A DNA stretch of 44,762 nt from an uncultured Georgenia sp. (GCF_937958535.1 NZ_CALGNQ010000036.1:1-44762), one strand, 5' to 3'; positions 19,533-27,656 are shown, counted from the first letter of the stretch. Made by a program: numbers and translations. Notes: generated from the sequence alone by a model not told the origin.

Positions 19533-20554
19533 GAGCTGTCCGCACCGCCGCCGGCGTCGTCGCCGCGTCCGCCGTCCTCCTCGCCGCCGCCTGCAGCGAC
19601 CCCGCCACCGACCCCGCACCCGAGCCGGGGGAGGGCACCACCGCCGCCACCGACAGCACCGGCGAGGTGGTCATCGGGCTGACCTACACCCCCGACGTCC
19701 AGTTCGCGCCCTTCTACCTCGCCGAGGCCAACGGCTACTACGAGGAGGCCGGTGTGGAGGTGAGCCTGCGTCACCACGGCGCCTCGGAGTCGCTCTTCGG
19801 TGCCCTCGAGGCGGGGGAGGAGGACCTCGTCGTCGCGGGCGGCGACGAGATGCTCCAGGCACGCGCCGCCGGCGTCCCGGTGGTCACCGTCGCCACCCTC
19901 TACGAGGAGTACCCGGTGGTGCTCATCGTCCCCGCGGACTCCGACATCACCTCGCCCGCCGACCTCGCCGGCCGCTCGGTGGGCGTGCCCGGCCCGTTCG
20001 GCGAGACATGGTTCGGGCTGCTGGCGCTCCTCGCCGACGCCGGCCTCACCGAGGAGGACGTCACCGTCGAGCACATCGGGTTCACCCAGCAGGCCGCTCT
20101 CGCCGCCGGCCACGTCGACGCCGTCATGGGCTTCGCCAACAACGACGCCGTCCAGTTCGCCCAGGCGGGCGTGGAGGTGCGCACCATCGCGCTCGAGGAC
20201 GTCCCGCTCGTCGGGATCGGGCTCGGCGCGCACGACGACCTGCTGGCCGAGGACACCGAGATGCTCGCGGCCGTCCTGGCCGCGACCATGCGGGGGGTCC
20301 GGGACGTCGTCGCCGACCCGCGGGCGGCGGTCGACGTCGCCGCCGAGTACGTCCCCGGCCTGACCGACCCCACCGCCCGGGAGGCCGCCCTGGCCACCCT
20401 GGAGGCGACGGTCCCGCTGTACGGCGCGGCGACCGGTGAGAGCGACCTCGCGCTGTGGGAGGAGATGGCCGCGTTCATGGACGTCCACGGCCTGCTCGAG
20501 GGCGAGGTCGACGTCGCCGCGGCCGTCACCAACGACCTCCTCGGTGCCGGGTGA
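19529..20554 (+). CDS. ribY: ABC transporter substrate-binding lipoprotein (RibY-like, NMT1/ThiY fold)
   Basis: Secreted, membrane-anchored binding protein of the importer. The signal peptide ends in a lipobox, VLLAAAC, near residue 22, followed by an acidic Pro/Thr linker (residues 24-48). The mature part begins VVIGLTYTPDVQFAPFYLAEANGYYEEAGVEV, the hallmark of the NMT1/ThiY periplasmic-binding family, and continues with VAGGDEMLQARAAGVPVV and SPADLAGRSVGVPGPFGETWFG. The 341-residue length is normal. GTG at 19529 overlaps the permease stop. RibXY systems in some Chloroflexi and actinobacteria pair exactly these two proteins under FMN riboswitches, so riboflavin is the best substrate guess. 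Alternatives are hydroxymethylpyrimidine or related ligands. Confidence 0.82.
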   Translation: MRAVRTAAGVVAASAVLLAAACSDPATDPAPEPGEGTTAATDSTGEVVIGLTYTPDVQFAPFYLAEANGYYEEAGVEVSLRHHGASESLFGALEAGEEDLVVAGGDEMLQARAAGVPVVTVATLYEEYPVVLIVPADSDITSPADLAGRSVGVPGPFGETWFGLLALLADAGLTEEDVTVEHIGFTQQAALAAGHVDAVMGFANNDAVQFAQAGVEVRTIALEDVPLVGIGLGAHDDLLAEDTEMLAAVLAATMRGVRDVVADPRAAVDVAAEYVPGLTDPTAREAALATLEATVPLYGAATGESDLALWEEMAAFMDVHGLLEGEVDVAAAVTNDLLGAG

Positions 20555-20591
20555 CGGTGGACGCCTGCCGCGGGCAGGGTGCGACGGGGCC

Positions 20592-20597
20592 TATCCT
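20592..20597 (+). promoter_or_regulatory. -10 element TATCCT, leaderless hisE promoter
   Basis: TATCCT ends seven bases before the GTG at 20605. This would let hisEG be transcribed independently of the riboswitch-controlled genes upstream. Confidence 0.6.
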
Positions 20598-20604
20598 GAG
20601 GCAC

Positions 20605-20868
20605 GTGAAGACCTTCGACGACCTCTTCGCCGAGCTGCAGCACAAGGCCGCCACCCGACCCGAGGGGTCGGGCACGGTCGCCCTGCTGGACGCCGGGGTC
20701 CATGCGATCGGCAAGAAGATCGTCGAGGAGGCGGCCGAGGTCTGGATGGCGGCCGAGCACGAGGGTGCCGAGGCCACCGCGCTGGAGATCTCCCAGCTCC
20801 TCTACCACCTGCAGGTACTCATGGTCGCTCGAGGCATCGACCTCGAGGACGTCTACCGCAAGCTCTGA
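20605..20868 (+). CDS. hisE: Phosphoribosyl-ATP pyrophosphatase
   Basis: Second enzyme of histidine synthesis, hydrolysing phosphoribosyl-ATP to phosphoribosyl-AMP. The 87-residue product is an all-alpha MazG-like protein with KTFDDLFAELQHKAA, GSGTVALLDAGVHAIGKKIVEEAAEVWMAAEHEG and LYHLQVLMVARGIDLEDVYRKL; the acidic EEAAE and E-rich helix bind magnesium. I chose GTG at 20605 because it matches the family N-terminus and a -10 lies just upstream. The frame is open far upstream, but that portion is inside ribY DNA. hisG follows after 20 bases. Confidence 0.96.
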   Translation: MKTFDDLFAELQHKAATRPEGSGTVALLDAGVHAIGKKIVEEAAEVWMAAEHEGAEATALEISQLLYHLQVLMVARGIDLEDVYRKL

Positions 20869-20888
20869 CCCACCACCCCGGAGACCCT

Positions 20889-21731
20889 GTGCTGCGCATC
20901 GCCGTCCCCAACAAGGGCTCGCTGTCCGAGCCCGCCATCGAGCTCCTCGCCGAGGCCGGGTACCGCCGGCGGCGGGACCGGGAGCTCGTGCTGCCCGACC
21001 CGGACAACGACGTCGAGTTCTTCTTCCTGCGTCCGCGTGACATCGCCGTGTACGTCGGCTCGGGCACCGTCGACATCGGCATCACCGGGCGGGACCTGCT
21101 GCTCGACTCCGGCACCACCGCCGTCGAGCACCGACCGCTCGGCTTCGCCCGCTCGACGTTCCGCTTCGCCGCGCCGCCCGGCACGGTGCGCTCGGTGGAG
21201 GACATCGCCGGCAAGCGGGTGGCGACGAGCTACGACGTGCTCGTCGGCAACTACCTCGCCGAGCGAGGGGTCGAGGCGACCGTGGTCCACCTCGACGGCG
21301 CCGTGGAGTCCTCCGTCCAGCTCGGCATCGCCGACGTCGTCGCCGACGTCGTCGAGACCGGCTCCACGCTGCGCGCCGCCGGCCTGGAGACCTTCGGGGA
21401 GCCGATCCTGCACTCCGAGGCGGTGCTCATCCGCCCCGCGAGCAAGCCCGCCGACGCCGCCGTGGCCGTCCTCGACCGCCGCATCCAGGGCGTGCTCGTG
21501 GCGCGCCAGTACGTCCTCATCGACTACGACGTGCCGGTGGAGCACGTGGAGAAGGCGGTGGCCGTCACCCCCGGCCTGGAGTCCCCGACCGTCTCCCCGC
21601 TGCACGACGGCAACTGGCGGGCGGTGCGGGCGATGGTGCGCCGGGAGGACACCAACCGGGTGATGGACGAGCTGTACGAGGTCGGGGCGCGGGCGATCAT
21701 CGTCACCTCCATCCACGCCTCGCGGCTGTGA
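20889..21731 (+). CDS. hisG: ATP phosphoribosyltransferase, long form
   Basis: First, feedback-regulated enzyme of histidine synthesis, joining ATP and PRPP. It has 280 residues, beginning MLRIAVPNKGSLSEPA. The catalytic part has DIGITGRDLL and the PRPP loop near ADVVADVVETGSTLRAAGL. The C-terminal region (from about residue 210) with VTPGLESPTVSPL is the histidine-binding regulatory domain of the long, HisZ-independent HisG. GTG at 20889 follows GGAGA. The stop overlaps the GTG of the next gene. Confidence 0.97.
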   Translation: MLRIAVPNKGSLSEPAIELLAEAGYRRRRDRELVLPDPDNDVEFFFLRPRDIAVYVGSGTVDIGITGRDLLLDSGTTAVEHRPLGFARSTFRFAAPPGTVRSVEDIAGKRVATSYDVLVGNYLAERGVEATVVHLDGAVESSVQLGIADVVADVVETGSTLRAAGLETFGEPILHSEAVLIRPASKPADAAVAVLDRRIQGVLVARQYVLIDYDVPVEHVEKAVAVTPGLESPTVSPLHDGNWRAVRAMVRREDTNRVMDELYEVGARAIIVTSIHASRL

Positions 21732-22180
21732 CGGTCCCGCCGGAGCTGCTGCGTCCGTTCCGCCCCCGGGCGGCGCGCTGGGTGGCCTCGGTCCTCTTCG
21801 TCCTCACCGTCCTCGGACTGCCCACGCTCCTCGTCGTCATGGCCGTCAACGACCTGGAGATGCCGCTGGGCGACCTCGTCGGCTTCAGCCTCACCGCGCT
21901 CGTACTGGCCTGGCTGTGCTTCCGGCAGGCGGCCGTGCGCGCCGTCCCGGACGAGTCCGGCATCACCGTGCGCAACGTCGTCCGCGTCCGGCGTCTGGCG
22001 TGGGAGCAGATCGTCGCCGTCCGGTTCGGGCAGAACCACCCGTGGGCCCAGCTCGACGTGTCCGACGGCACCACCCTCGCCGTCATGGCGGTGCAGACCG
22101 CCGACGGCGAGCACGGCCGGCGGGAGGCGGGACGGCTCGCCGCCCTGGTCCAGCTCCACGAGAGCGACGAGCCGGGCTAA
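21728..22180 (+). CDS. PH-domain-like membrane protein
   Basis: A 150-residue protein with two hydrophobic helices near residues 17-60 (WVASVLFVLTVLGLPTLLVVM and VGFSLTALVLAWLCF) followed by a small beta-rich domain: ITVRNVVRVRRLAWEQIVAVRFG. This is the pattern of the actinobacterial PH-like (bPH) family commonly found right after hisG. Function is unknown. The GTG start overlaps the hisG stop, so it is probably co-translated. It ends convergently with the DUF3866-type gene, overlapping it by four bases. Confidence 0.8.
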   Translation: MTVPPELLRPFRPRAARWVASVLFVLTVLGLPTLLVVMAVNDLEMPLGDLVGFSLTALVLAWLCFRQAAVRAVPDESGITVRNVVRVRRLAWEQIVAVRFGQNHPWAQLDVSDGTTLAVMAVQTADGEHGRREAGRLAALVQLHESDEPG

Positions 22181-23307
22181 CCGGCGGGCGGCGCCTCCTG
22201 CGACGCCAGGACGGCCGCGTGCGCACCTGCCGCGGCGGAGGCGAGGAACGCGGCCTCGTCCTCGTCGAGCCCGCGGCCCATCGTCGAGAGCCGGACCGGC
22301 ACGTCCTCCAGGGCCCGGCGCAGGCCCCCCGCCGGCACCTCGACCAGCCGGTGTGGGCCGGTCGGTGCGCACAGCGTGCCGGCCTGCTCGCGCACCCCCT
22401 GCCAGAAGGGGCCGGGCAGGTCGGGCACGACGACGTCCGCCGGCCGCAGCGCCACCCGCCCGTAGGCGGTGAGGCTGTGGTGCGAGACGCCGCGGTGCCG
22501 CTCCCGCGGGTCCGCCTGGGAGACGCGCAGCGCGGCCACCGGGCGTCCGCCCAGCACCGCGGCCGCGTTGAGCGCCTCCCCGGCGGCCACCCCGGAGAAC
22601 CCCCACCGGGTGCCGGTGCCGAGGTTGCCCGGTCCCTGGGTGACGACGGCGACGTCCGCGCCCACGACGATCCGCGCCGCGAGCAGCGCCGTGTGCACCC
22701 CGACGGACTCCAGGTCCCCGCCGAAGGCCTGGCCGGCGGTGATCGTGGCCGCCAGCCACCCGGCCTCGCGCAGCGTGGCCACCGAGCGGGAGAAGGCGAG
22801 GGGCAGCGCCCCGCCGTCGGTCATGACATAGACCACGCGCGGTGCGGGCCGGCCGGTCTCGGCGGCCCGGGCCCGCAGGCCGGCGAGCACGGCCGGCAGC
22901 GCGGAGTGCAGGTCGGCGACCACGACGACGAGCCCGTCGAGGTCGTCCGCGTCGCGCAGCTGCGTGTGCCACGGCGACTCCTGCTCGTCCACGCCGAGCA
23001 CCATCGGCTGCAGCGGTGTGTAGCGCGCCTTGACGACGTGCCCCGGGCCGGGTGCCGGGTCCGGCGGCAGTCGGTCCGGCAACGCGACGACCATCGCGTA
23101 GCCGCCCGTGCCCAGGCCGCGCACCAGCGCGGAGACGGTGAGCGTCACCCGGTCGCCCGGGCGCGGCTCACCGACGAGGGCGGGGTAGGCCAGCGCCCGC
23201 ACCGCGGCACGGCCGCCCGCCGGTCGGTCCAGGTCCACGTCGAGCTCCACGGCACCGGCCCACGAGCCGCGCACGGCCCGCACCACTCCGTCACGCCACG
23301 AGATCAC
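22177..23307 (-). CDS. DUF3866-family protein
   Basis: A 376-residue protein with no signal peptide or membrane helix. Conserved-looking segments are VVRAVRGSWAGAVELDV at the N-terminus, ARYTPLQPMVLGVDEQESPWH, VVVADLHSALPAVLAG, VVYVMTDGGALPLAFS, ATITAGQAFGGDLESVGVHTAL, VVTQGPGNLGTGTRWGFSG and GVSHHSLTAYG. This is the pattern I associate with DUF3866, an uncharacterised family often next to pafBC in actinobacteria. The His, Asp and Gly-rich motifs suggest an enzyme, possibly on nucleotides, but that is only a guess. It is divergent from pafB with a gap of about 35 bases. Confidence 0.75.
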   Translation of the reverse strand: MISWRDGVVRAVRGSWAGAVELDVDLDRPAGGRAAVRALAYPALVGEPRPGDRVTLTVSALVRGLGTGGYAMVVALPDRLPPDPAPGPGHVVKARYTPLQPMVLGVDEQESPWHTQLRDADDLDGLVVVVADLHSALPAVLAGLRARAAETGRPAPRVVYVMTDGGALPLAFSRSVATLREAGWLAATITAGQAFGGDLESVGVHTALLAARIVVGADVAVVTQGPGNLGTGTRWGFSGVAAGEALNAAAVLGGRPVAALRVSQADPRERHRGVSHHSLTAYGRVALRPADVVVPDLPGPFWQGVREQAGTLCAPTGPHRLVEVPAGGLRRALEDVPVRLSTMGRGLDEDEAAFLASAAAGAHAAVLASQEAPPAG

Positions 23308-23329
23308 GCCCGCACGCTACCCGAGCGGT

Positions 23330-23335
23330 TACGGT
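23330..23335 (+). promoter_or_regulatory. -10 element TACGGT, leaderless pafB promoter
   Basis: TACGGT ends seven bases before GTG 23343. It favours this start over the GTG at 23334, which lies within the hexamer. Confidence 0.55.
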
Positions 23336-23342
23336 GGGGCCC

Positions 23343-24314
23343 GTGGCTACGCGTGTGGACCCGGCCGAGCGGCTGCTCGACCTGCTCATCGCCCTCCGGC
23401 ACGCGCAGGGCCGGATGACCAAGGCCGACATCCGCGCCTCGGTCAACGGCTACCGCGACGCGGCCTCCGACGCCGCCTTCGAGCGGATGTTCGAGCGGGA
23501 CAAGGACCTGCTGCGCCAGCTCGGCGTGCCGATCATCACCGACGTCGACCCGGTCCACGAGGACGCCGTCGGCTACCGGCTCGACACCGCCGACTACTCG
23601 CTGCCCGAGGTCTCCTTCACGGCGGCCGAGATCGGGGTGCTCTCGCTGGCCGCCACCGTGTGGCAGGACGCCCACCTCCACGGCTCCGCGCGCCGCGGCC
23701 TGACCAAGCTGCGCGCCGTCGCCGCCGGCGCCGAGCCCGACGACCACCTCGGGGTGGCGCTGCGGGTCCAGCCCGCCGAGACCGCCCTCGGCCCGCTGCT
23801 GGACGCGATCGGCTCACGCCAGGCCGTGACCTTCACCTACCGGGCCGCGTCCACCGGGGAGGAGAGCCGCCGCCGGGTGCAGCCGTGGCGGCTGCTCAGC
23901 CGGGACCGCGGCTGGTACCTCGTGGGCCACGACGTCGACCGCGACGCGCCGCGGGTCTTCCGCCTCTCCCGGGTCGTCGGCGCGGTCCGGCCCACCGGCC
24001 CCACCGGTGCCTTCGAGGTGCCCGAGCACGACCCGCAGGAGCTGCTCGCCCTCGGCGCCGGGAGCGGGGTGCGCGCGGTGCTCGCCGTCCTGCCCGAACG
24101 GGCCGCGGCCCTGCGCGCCCGGGCCGTGGAGGAGCGCGGCGAGCGGGACGGACGGACCGTCCTCGTCGTCGAGACCGACGACGCCGGCGCCCTGGCCGCG
24201 GAGGTCGCCTCCTACGGGGCCGCCGTCCTCGTCCTCGACCCGCCCGAGCTGCGCGAGTCGGTGCTGGAGCGGCTGCGTGCCGCAGCGGCGCTGGGGGAGG
24301 GGAACCGTGGCTGA
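23343..24314 (+). CDS. pafB: PafB, WYL-domain transcriptional activator
   Basis: One half of the PafBC regulator, which in mycobacteria drives the LexA/RecA-independent DNA-damage response. The 323-residue product has an N-terminal winged helix (residues 5-60, ERLLDLLIALRHAQGRMTKADIRASV) and a WYL domain near residues 160-220 with FTYRAASTGEE, RRRVQPWRLLSRDRGWYLVGHD and RVFRLSRVVGAV. A C-terminal WCX extension follows. It overlaps pafC by eight bases, so the two are co-translated. The name comes from proteasome accessory factor; no proteasome or Pup genes are in the window. Confidence 0.93.
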   Translation: MATRVDPAERLLDLLIALRHAQGRMTKADIRASVNGYRDAASDAAFERMFERDKDLLRQLGVPIITDVDPVHEDAVGYRLDTADYSLPEVSFTAAEIGVLSLAATVWQDAHLHGSARRGLTKLRAVAAGAEPDDHLGVALRVQPAETALGPLLDAIGSRQAVTFTYRAASTGEESRRRVQPWRLLSRDRGWYLVGHDVDRDAPRVFRLSRVVGAVRPTGPTGAFEVPEHDPQELLALGAGSGVRAVLAVLPERAAALRARAVEERGERDGRTVLVVETDDAGALAAEVASYGAAVLVLDPPELRESVLERLRAAAALGEGNRG

Positions 24315-25278
24315 GACCACTGCCGAGCGCCTCACCCGGCTGCTCGCCCTCATCGCCTACCTCGGGGAGAACCCCGGCGTGCCCGTCGCCGACGTCGCGG
24401 CGCACTTCGCCGTCACCCCCGAGCAGGTCATCGCCGACGTCAACCTGCTGTGGGTCACCGGGACGCCCGGGTACCTGCCGGACGACCTCATCGACTTCGC
24501 CGCCGACGAGTACGACCGCCAGGTCCTCACCCTGACCGACCCGCGCGGCATGGACCGCCCGCTGCGGCTGAGCGCCCACGAGGCCCTCGCCCTCCTCGTC
24601 GCCCTCAAGCCGCTGGAGGCGCTGAGCCAGGAGGGTGGCATCGACGACGAGGTGCTGCGCAGCACCGAGGCCAAGCTCACCGCGGCGGCGGGGGAGGCGG
24701 CCCGGGCCGCCGAGGCGGTCCACGTCCACGTGAGCGACGCCAGCGCCGCGCTCGCCCCTGCCCGGCGGGCGATGGACGAGGGATGCCGGCTGCACCTGCG
24801 GTACGTCTCGGCCGCCGACGTCGTCACCGAGCGCGACGTCGACCCCCTGGAGCTCGTCTGGGACGGCAGCCAGTGGTACCTGCGCGCCTGGTGCCACCGC
24901 GTCGAGGGGCTGCGCCACTTCCGGCTCGACCGGGTGCTCGCCGCCGAGGTCCTCACCACCCCCGCCGCGCACCCCCCGGAGCGCACCGGCCGCACCACCG
25001 AGCCCGAGCTCGCCGAGGACGACCTCCTGGCCGAGCTCGTCCTGGCCCCCAGGGCGCGCTGGCTGGCCGAGCGGGTGCCCGTCGTCGACCACGAGGACCT
25101 GCCCGACGGCGACCTGCGGGTGCGGCTGCGGGTCGCCGACCCGGCGTGGCTGACCAACGTCGTCCTCGGGCTCGGACCGGACGTGCGCGCCGTCGCCCCG
25201 CCGGAGCTCGCCGCCACCATCGCCGCCCGCGCCGCCGACGCGCTGGCCGCCTACGAGGACCTATCCTCCTCCTCATGA
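24307..25278 (+). CDS. pafC: PafC, WYL-domain transcriptional activator
   Basis: Partner of PafB, of the same length (323 residues) and with the same domain order. The N-terminal helix-turn-helix has LTRLLALIAYLGENPGVPVADVAAHFAVTPEQVIADVNLLW, and the WYL domain near residues 160-210 has LHLRYVSAADVVTERDVDPLELVWDGSQWYLRAWC. The WCX region ends with RVADPAWLTNVVLGLGPDVRAVAPPEL. GTG at 24307 lies inside the pafB 3' end. The last bases of pafC carry a -10 hexamer for the next small gene. Confidence 0.93.
   Translation: MAETTAERLTRLLALIAYLGENPGVPVADVAAHFAVTPEQVIADVNLLWVTGTPGYLPDDLIDFAADEYDRQVLTLTDPRGMDRPLRLSAHEALALLVALKPLEALSQEGGIDDEVLRSTEAKLTAAAGEAARAAEAVHVHVSDASAALAPARRAMDEGCRLHLRYVSAADVVTERDVDPLELVWDGSQWYLRAWCHRVEGLRHFRLDRVLAAEVLTTPAAHPPERTGRTTEPELAEDDLLAELVLAPRARWLAERVPVVDHEDLPDGDLRVRLRVADPAWLTNVVLGLGPDVRAVAPPELAATIAARAADALAAYEDLSSSS
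25262..25267 (+). promoter_or_regulatory. -10 element TATCCT inside the pafC 3' end
   Basis: TATCCT ends seven bases before ATG 25275, giving a leaderless promoter for the small membrane protein within pafC coding DNA. Confidence 0.55.
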
Positions 25279-25586
25279 CCTGGTGGCTCTGGCTCGTCCT
25301 CGTCCTCGCCGCGCTGGCGCTCTTCGCCGTCCTGGGCGTGCGCCTGTGGCGCAAGGGCAAGGCGCTGCTCACCGAGCTGCAGGCGCTCACCGAGCTCGGG
25401 GAGCGGCTCGCCGACATCGCCGGCACCGAGCCGCCGGAGCCGTTCGTGCCCGCCTACCTGGCCCCGCCCGGGGCCCTGGCCGCCGCGCGGGACCGCCGCG
25501 AGGACAACCTGCGCGCCCGCCGCGAGCGCCGGGCCGCCCGGGCCGAGCAGGCACTGAGCCGCTGGCAGCGGCTGGGGCTGCGCTGA
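25275..25586 (+). CDS. Small single-pass membrane protein, function unknown
   Basis: A 103-residue protein with one N-terminal membrane helix (TWWLWLVLVLAALALFAVLGV) followed by a short amphipathic segment (LLTELQALTELGERLADI), a Pro-rich link and a very basic C-terminal helix (RDRREDNLRARRERRAARAEQAL). The tail should be cytoplasmic. I do not recognise a named family. Similar small proteins occur between pafC and tatA in relatives. The ATG overlaps the pafC stop (ATGA), and the downstream tatA has its own -10. Confidence 0.75.
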   Translation: MTWWLWLVLVLAALALFAVLGVRLWRKGKALLTELQALTELGERLADIAGTEPPEPFVPAYLAPPGALAAARDRREDNLRARRERRAARAEQALSRWQRLGLR

Positions 25587-25590
25587 GACG

Positions 25591-25596
25591 TAGAAT
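25591..25596 (+). promoter_or_regulatory. -10 element TAGAAT upstream of tatA
   Basis: TAGAAT lies 30 bases before the tatA ATG, with GAAGG (25616-25620) as a ribosome binding site. Confidence 0.5.
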
Positions 25597-25626
25597 CGAC
25601 CCACCACCTCCTAGCGAAGGCAGACC

Positions 25627-25902
25627 ATGCGGCTCCAGTTCTGGCACATCGTCGTCATCGTCCTGCTCATCGTCATCCTCTTCGGGGCGAAGCGGCTCCC
25701 CGACGTGGCGAGCAGCGTCGGCAAGTCGCTGAAGATCTTCAAGAAGGAGGTCAGCGAGCTGCGGGAGGACGACTCGGCCGCACCGGGTGACCACACCACC
25801 GGACCGCACACCACCCCCGGCACCACGCCACCGGCCACCACCCGGGGGGACGACCCCGGCACCACCCACTCACCGGGCGGTACGGGCACCGACCATCGCT
25901 AG
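25627..25902 (+). CDS. tatA: Sec-independent translocase subunit TatA
   Basis: Pore-forming subunit of the twin-arginine export system, which moves folded proteins across the membrane. The 91-residue product has the short membrane helix FWHIVVIVLLIVILFGAKRLP with the conserved FG hinge, then the amphipathic helix DVASSVGKSLKIFKKEVSELRED. The C-terminal 45 residues are a low-complexity Thr/Pro/Gly/His-rich tail. tatC follows after 18 bases. No tatB is seen here. Confidence 0.95.
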   Translation: MRLQFWHIVVIVLLIVILFGAKRLPDVASSVGKSLKIFKKEVSELREDDSAAPGDHTTGPHTTPGTTPPATTRGDDPGTTHSPGGTGTDHR

Positions 25903-25920
25903 CCCCGCACGAGGGACGCC

Positions 25921-26727
25921 GTGGCCCTGAGGAAGCGGAGGAAGGACAACCCCGAAGCCCGGATGCGGCTGGTCGACCACCTGCGCGAGCTGCGCCGTCG
26001 GGTGCTGCTCGCGCTCGTGGGGATCGCGGTCATGACCGTGCCGAGCTGGCTCCTCTACGAGCCGGTCTTCGACGCGCTGCAGGCGCCGGTGCTGGCCGTC
26101 GACGACGCCGGCCTCACCGCCGCCCTGACCTTCACCACCCCCGCCGCCGCCTTCGACATGCAGATCCGGGTGTCGCTGTGGCTGGCGACCTTCCTCGCCA
26201 GCCCGTGGTGGCTCTACCAGCTGTGGGCCTTCATCGCCCCCGGTCTGACCCCACGGGAGAAGCGCCGCAGCGTGCTCTTCCTCGTCGCCGCCGTGCCGCT
26301 CTTCCTCGCCGGCGCCCTGCTCGCCTGGCTCGTGCTGCCCAACGCCATCCGGGTGCTCACCCAGTTCACCCCCGAGGGCGCACTGAACTACATGCCGGCC
26401 ACCGACTACGTGCGGTTCGTCATGCGGGTGGTCCTCGCCTTCGGGCTGGCCTTCCTCGTACCCGTCGTCATGGTGCTCCTCAACGCCATCGGCCTGGTCC
26501 ACTCCCGCACGCTGCTCGCCGGCTGGCGGTGGGCGGTGCTGCTCATCTTCGTCTTCGCCGGGATCGCCAGCCCCACCCCCGACCCGTGGACGATGATCGC
26601 GCTGGCGATCCCGATCTGCGGGCTCTACTTCGCCGCCGTCGGGATCGCCGCCGCCCACGACCGCCGCGTGGCGCGCCGGGAGGCGGCCCGCGACGCCGAG
26701 CTCTTCGGCCCCGAGGCTCCGGCGTGA
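25921..26727 (+). CDS. tatC: Sec-independent translocase subunit TatC
   Basis: Receptor subunit of the twin-arginine translocase. The 268-residue product has six membrane helices and the family signatures MRLVDHLRELRRRV at the N-terminus, FLASPWWLYQLWAFIAPGLTPREKR near residue 90 and FGLAFLVPVVMVLL near residue 175. The C-terminus is charged and cytoplasmic. The GTG start lies shortly after tatA, and the stop overlaps the GTG of the next gene by four bases. Confidence 0.96.
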   Translation: MALRKRRKDNPEARMRLVDHLRELRRRVLLALVGIAVMTVPSWLLYEPVFDALQAPVLAVDDAGLTAALTFTTPAAAFDMQIRVSLWLATFLASPWWLYQLWAFIAPGLTPREKRRSVLFLVAAVPLFLAGALLAWLVLPNAIRVLTQFTPEGALNYMPATDYVRFVMRVVLAFGLAFLVPVVMVLLNAIGLVHSRTLLAGWRWAVLLIFVFAGIASPTPDPWTMIALAIPICGLYFAAVGIAAAHDRRVARREAARDAELFGPEAPA

Positions 26728-27656
26728 GGGGCCGCATCGGCGTGGTCTGCAACCCCACCGCAGGCCACGGCAGGGCGGCACGCGCCCGCGCCGCCGTGCT
26801 GGAGGGGCTCGCCGCGACTGGGCGGGAGGTGCTCGACCTCACCGGCCGGGACTTCACCGACGGCCTGGCCCGGGCGCGGGCCGGTCTCGCCGAGGGGCTG
26901 GACGCCGTCGTCGTCGTCGGCGGGGACGGCATGGTCAACCTCGGCGCGAACGCGGTCGCCGGCACCGGCGTGCCGCTGGGCATCGTCGCCGTCGGGTCGG
27001 GCAACGACATCGCCGGTGCCCTCGGGCTCCCGGTCCACGACGTCGCCGCCTCCCTCGACGCGGTGCTGACCGCGCTGGCCACCGGTGGGCGGGAGGTCGA
27101 CTCCGTCGCGGTGAGCGCCCCGGGCGACGCACCGACCCGCTGGTACGTCAGCTCGCTGTGCGCCGGCCTCGACGCCGCCGTCGCGGCCCACGCCGCCCGG
27201 TTGCGCTGGCCCCGCAACGGGGGGCGTTACGTGCGCGCCGTCTTCGCCGAGCTGTCCGCCTTCCGCCCCTACGGCTTCCGCATCACGGCCGACGGGGAGA
27301 CATGGGAGCAGGACGCCACGCTCGTCACCGTCTCCAACACCCCGTTGTTCGGCGGTGGGATGAGGGTGGCCCCCGACGCCTGTCCCGACGACGGGCTGCT
27401 CGACCTCGTCACCGCCCGCGGCGTGTCGCGCACCGCGGTGGCCCGGCTGTTCCCGCTGCTCTTCTCCGGACGGCACGTGCACCACCCCGCCGTGCGCGTC
27501 CGCCGCGTGCGCAGCGTGCGGATCGAGCCCGCCACCCGTCTCGGCGCCAACCCGCCGGTGGCGATCGTCGACGGGGAGCCGCTGCGCGAGCTGCCGCTGC
27601 AGTGCGACGTCCACCCGCGCGCCCTGCGCGTCCTGGCACCTACAGTCGTCCCGTGA
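26724..27656 (+). CDS. Diacylglycerol kinase-family lipid kinase
   Basis: A 310-residue protein of the DagK/YegS family, which phosphorylates diacylglycerol or related lipids. The ATP-binding region has IGVVCNPTAGHGRA at the N-terminus and the key VVVGGDGMVNLGANAVAGTGVPLGIVAVGSGNDIAGALGLP near residues 65-105. The C-terminal domain has VSNTPLFGGGMRVAPDACPDDGLLDLV. GTG at 26724 overlaps the tatC stop; the open frame further upstream is in tatC DNA. The helicase gene begins inside its last codons. The exact substrate is not evident. Confidence 0.88.
   Translation: MRGRIGVVCNPTAGHGRAARARAAVLEGLAATGREVLDLTGRDFTDGLARARAGLAEGLDAVVVVGGDGMVNLGANAVAGTGVPLGIVAVGSGNDIAGALGLPVHDVAASLDAVLTALATGGREVDSVAVSAPGDAPTRWYVSSLCAGLDAAVAAHAARLRWPRNGGRYVRAVFAELSAFRPYGFRITADGETWEQDATLVTVSNTPLFGGGMRVAPDACPDDGLLDLVTARGVSRTAVARLFPLLFSGRHVHHPAVRVRRVRSVRIEPATRLGANPPVAIVDGEPLRELPLQCDVHPRALRVLAPTVVP
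27641..27646 (+). promoter_or_regulatory. -10 element TACAGT, leaderless helicase promoter
   Basis: TACAGT lies within the 3' end of the lipid-kinase gene and ends six bases before GTG 27653. Confidence 0.55.

Noticed and set aside
23334..23342. GTG 23334 as the pafB start
   Set aside because: It lies inside the -10 hexamer; GTG 23343 is seven bases downstream of it and fits the family start.
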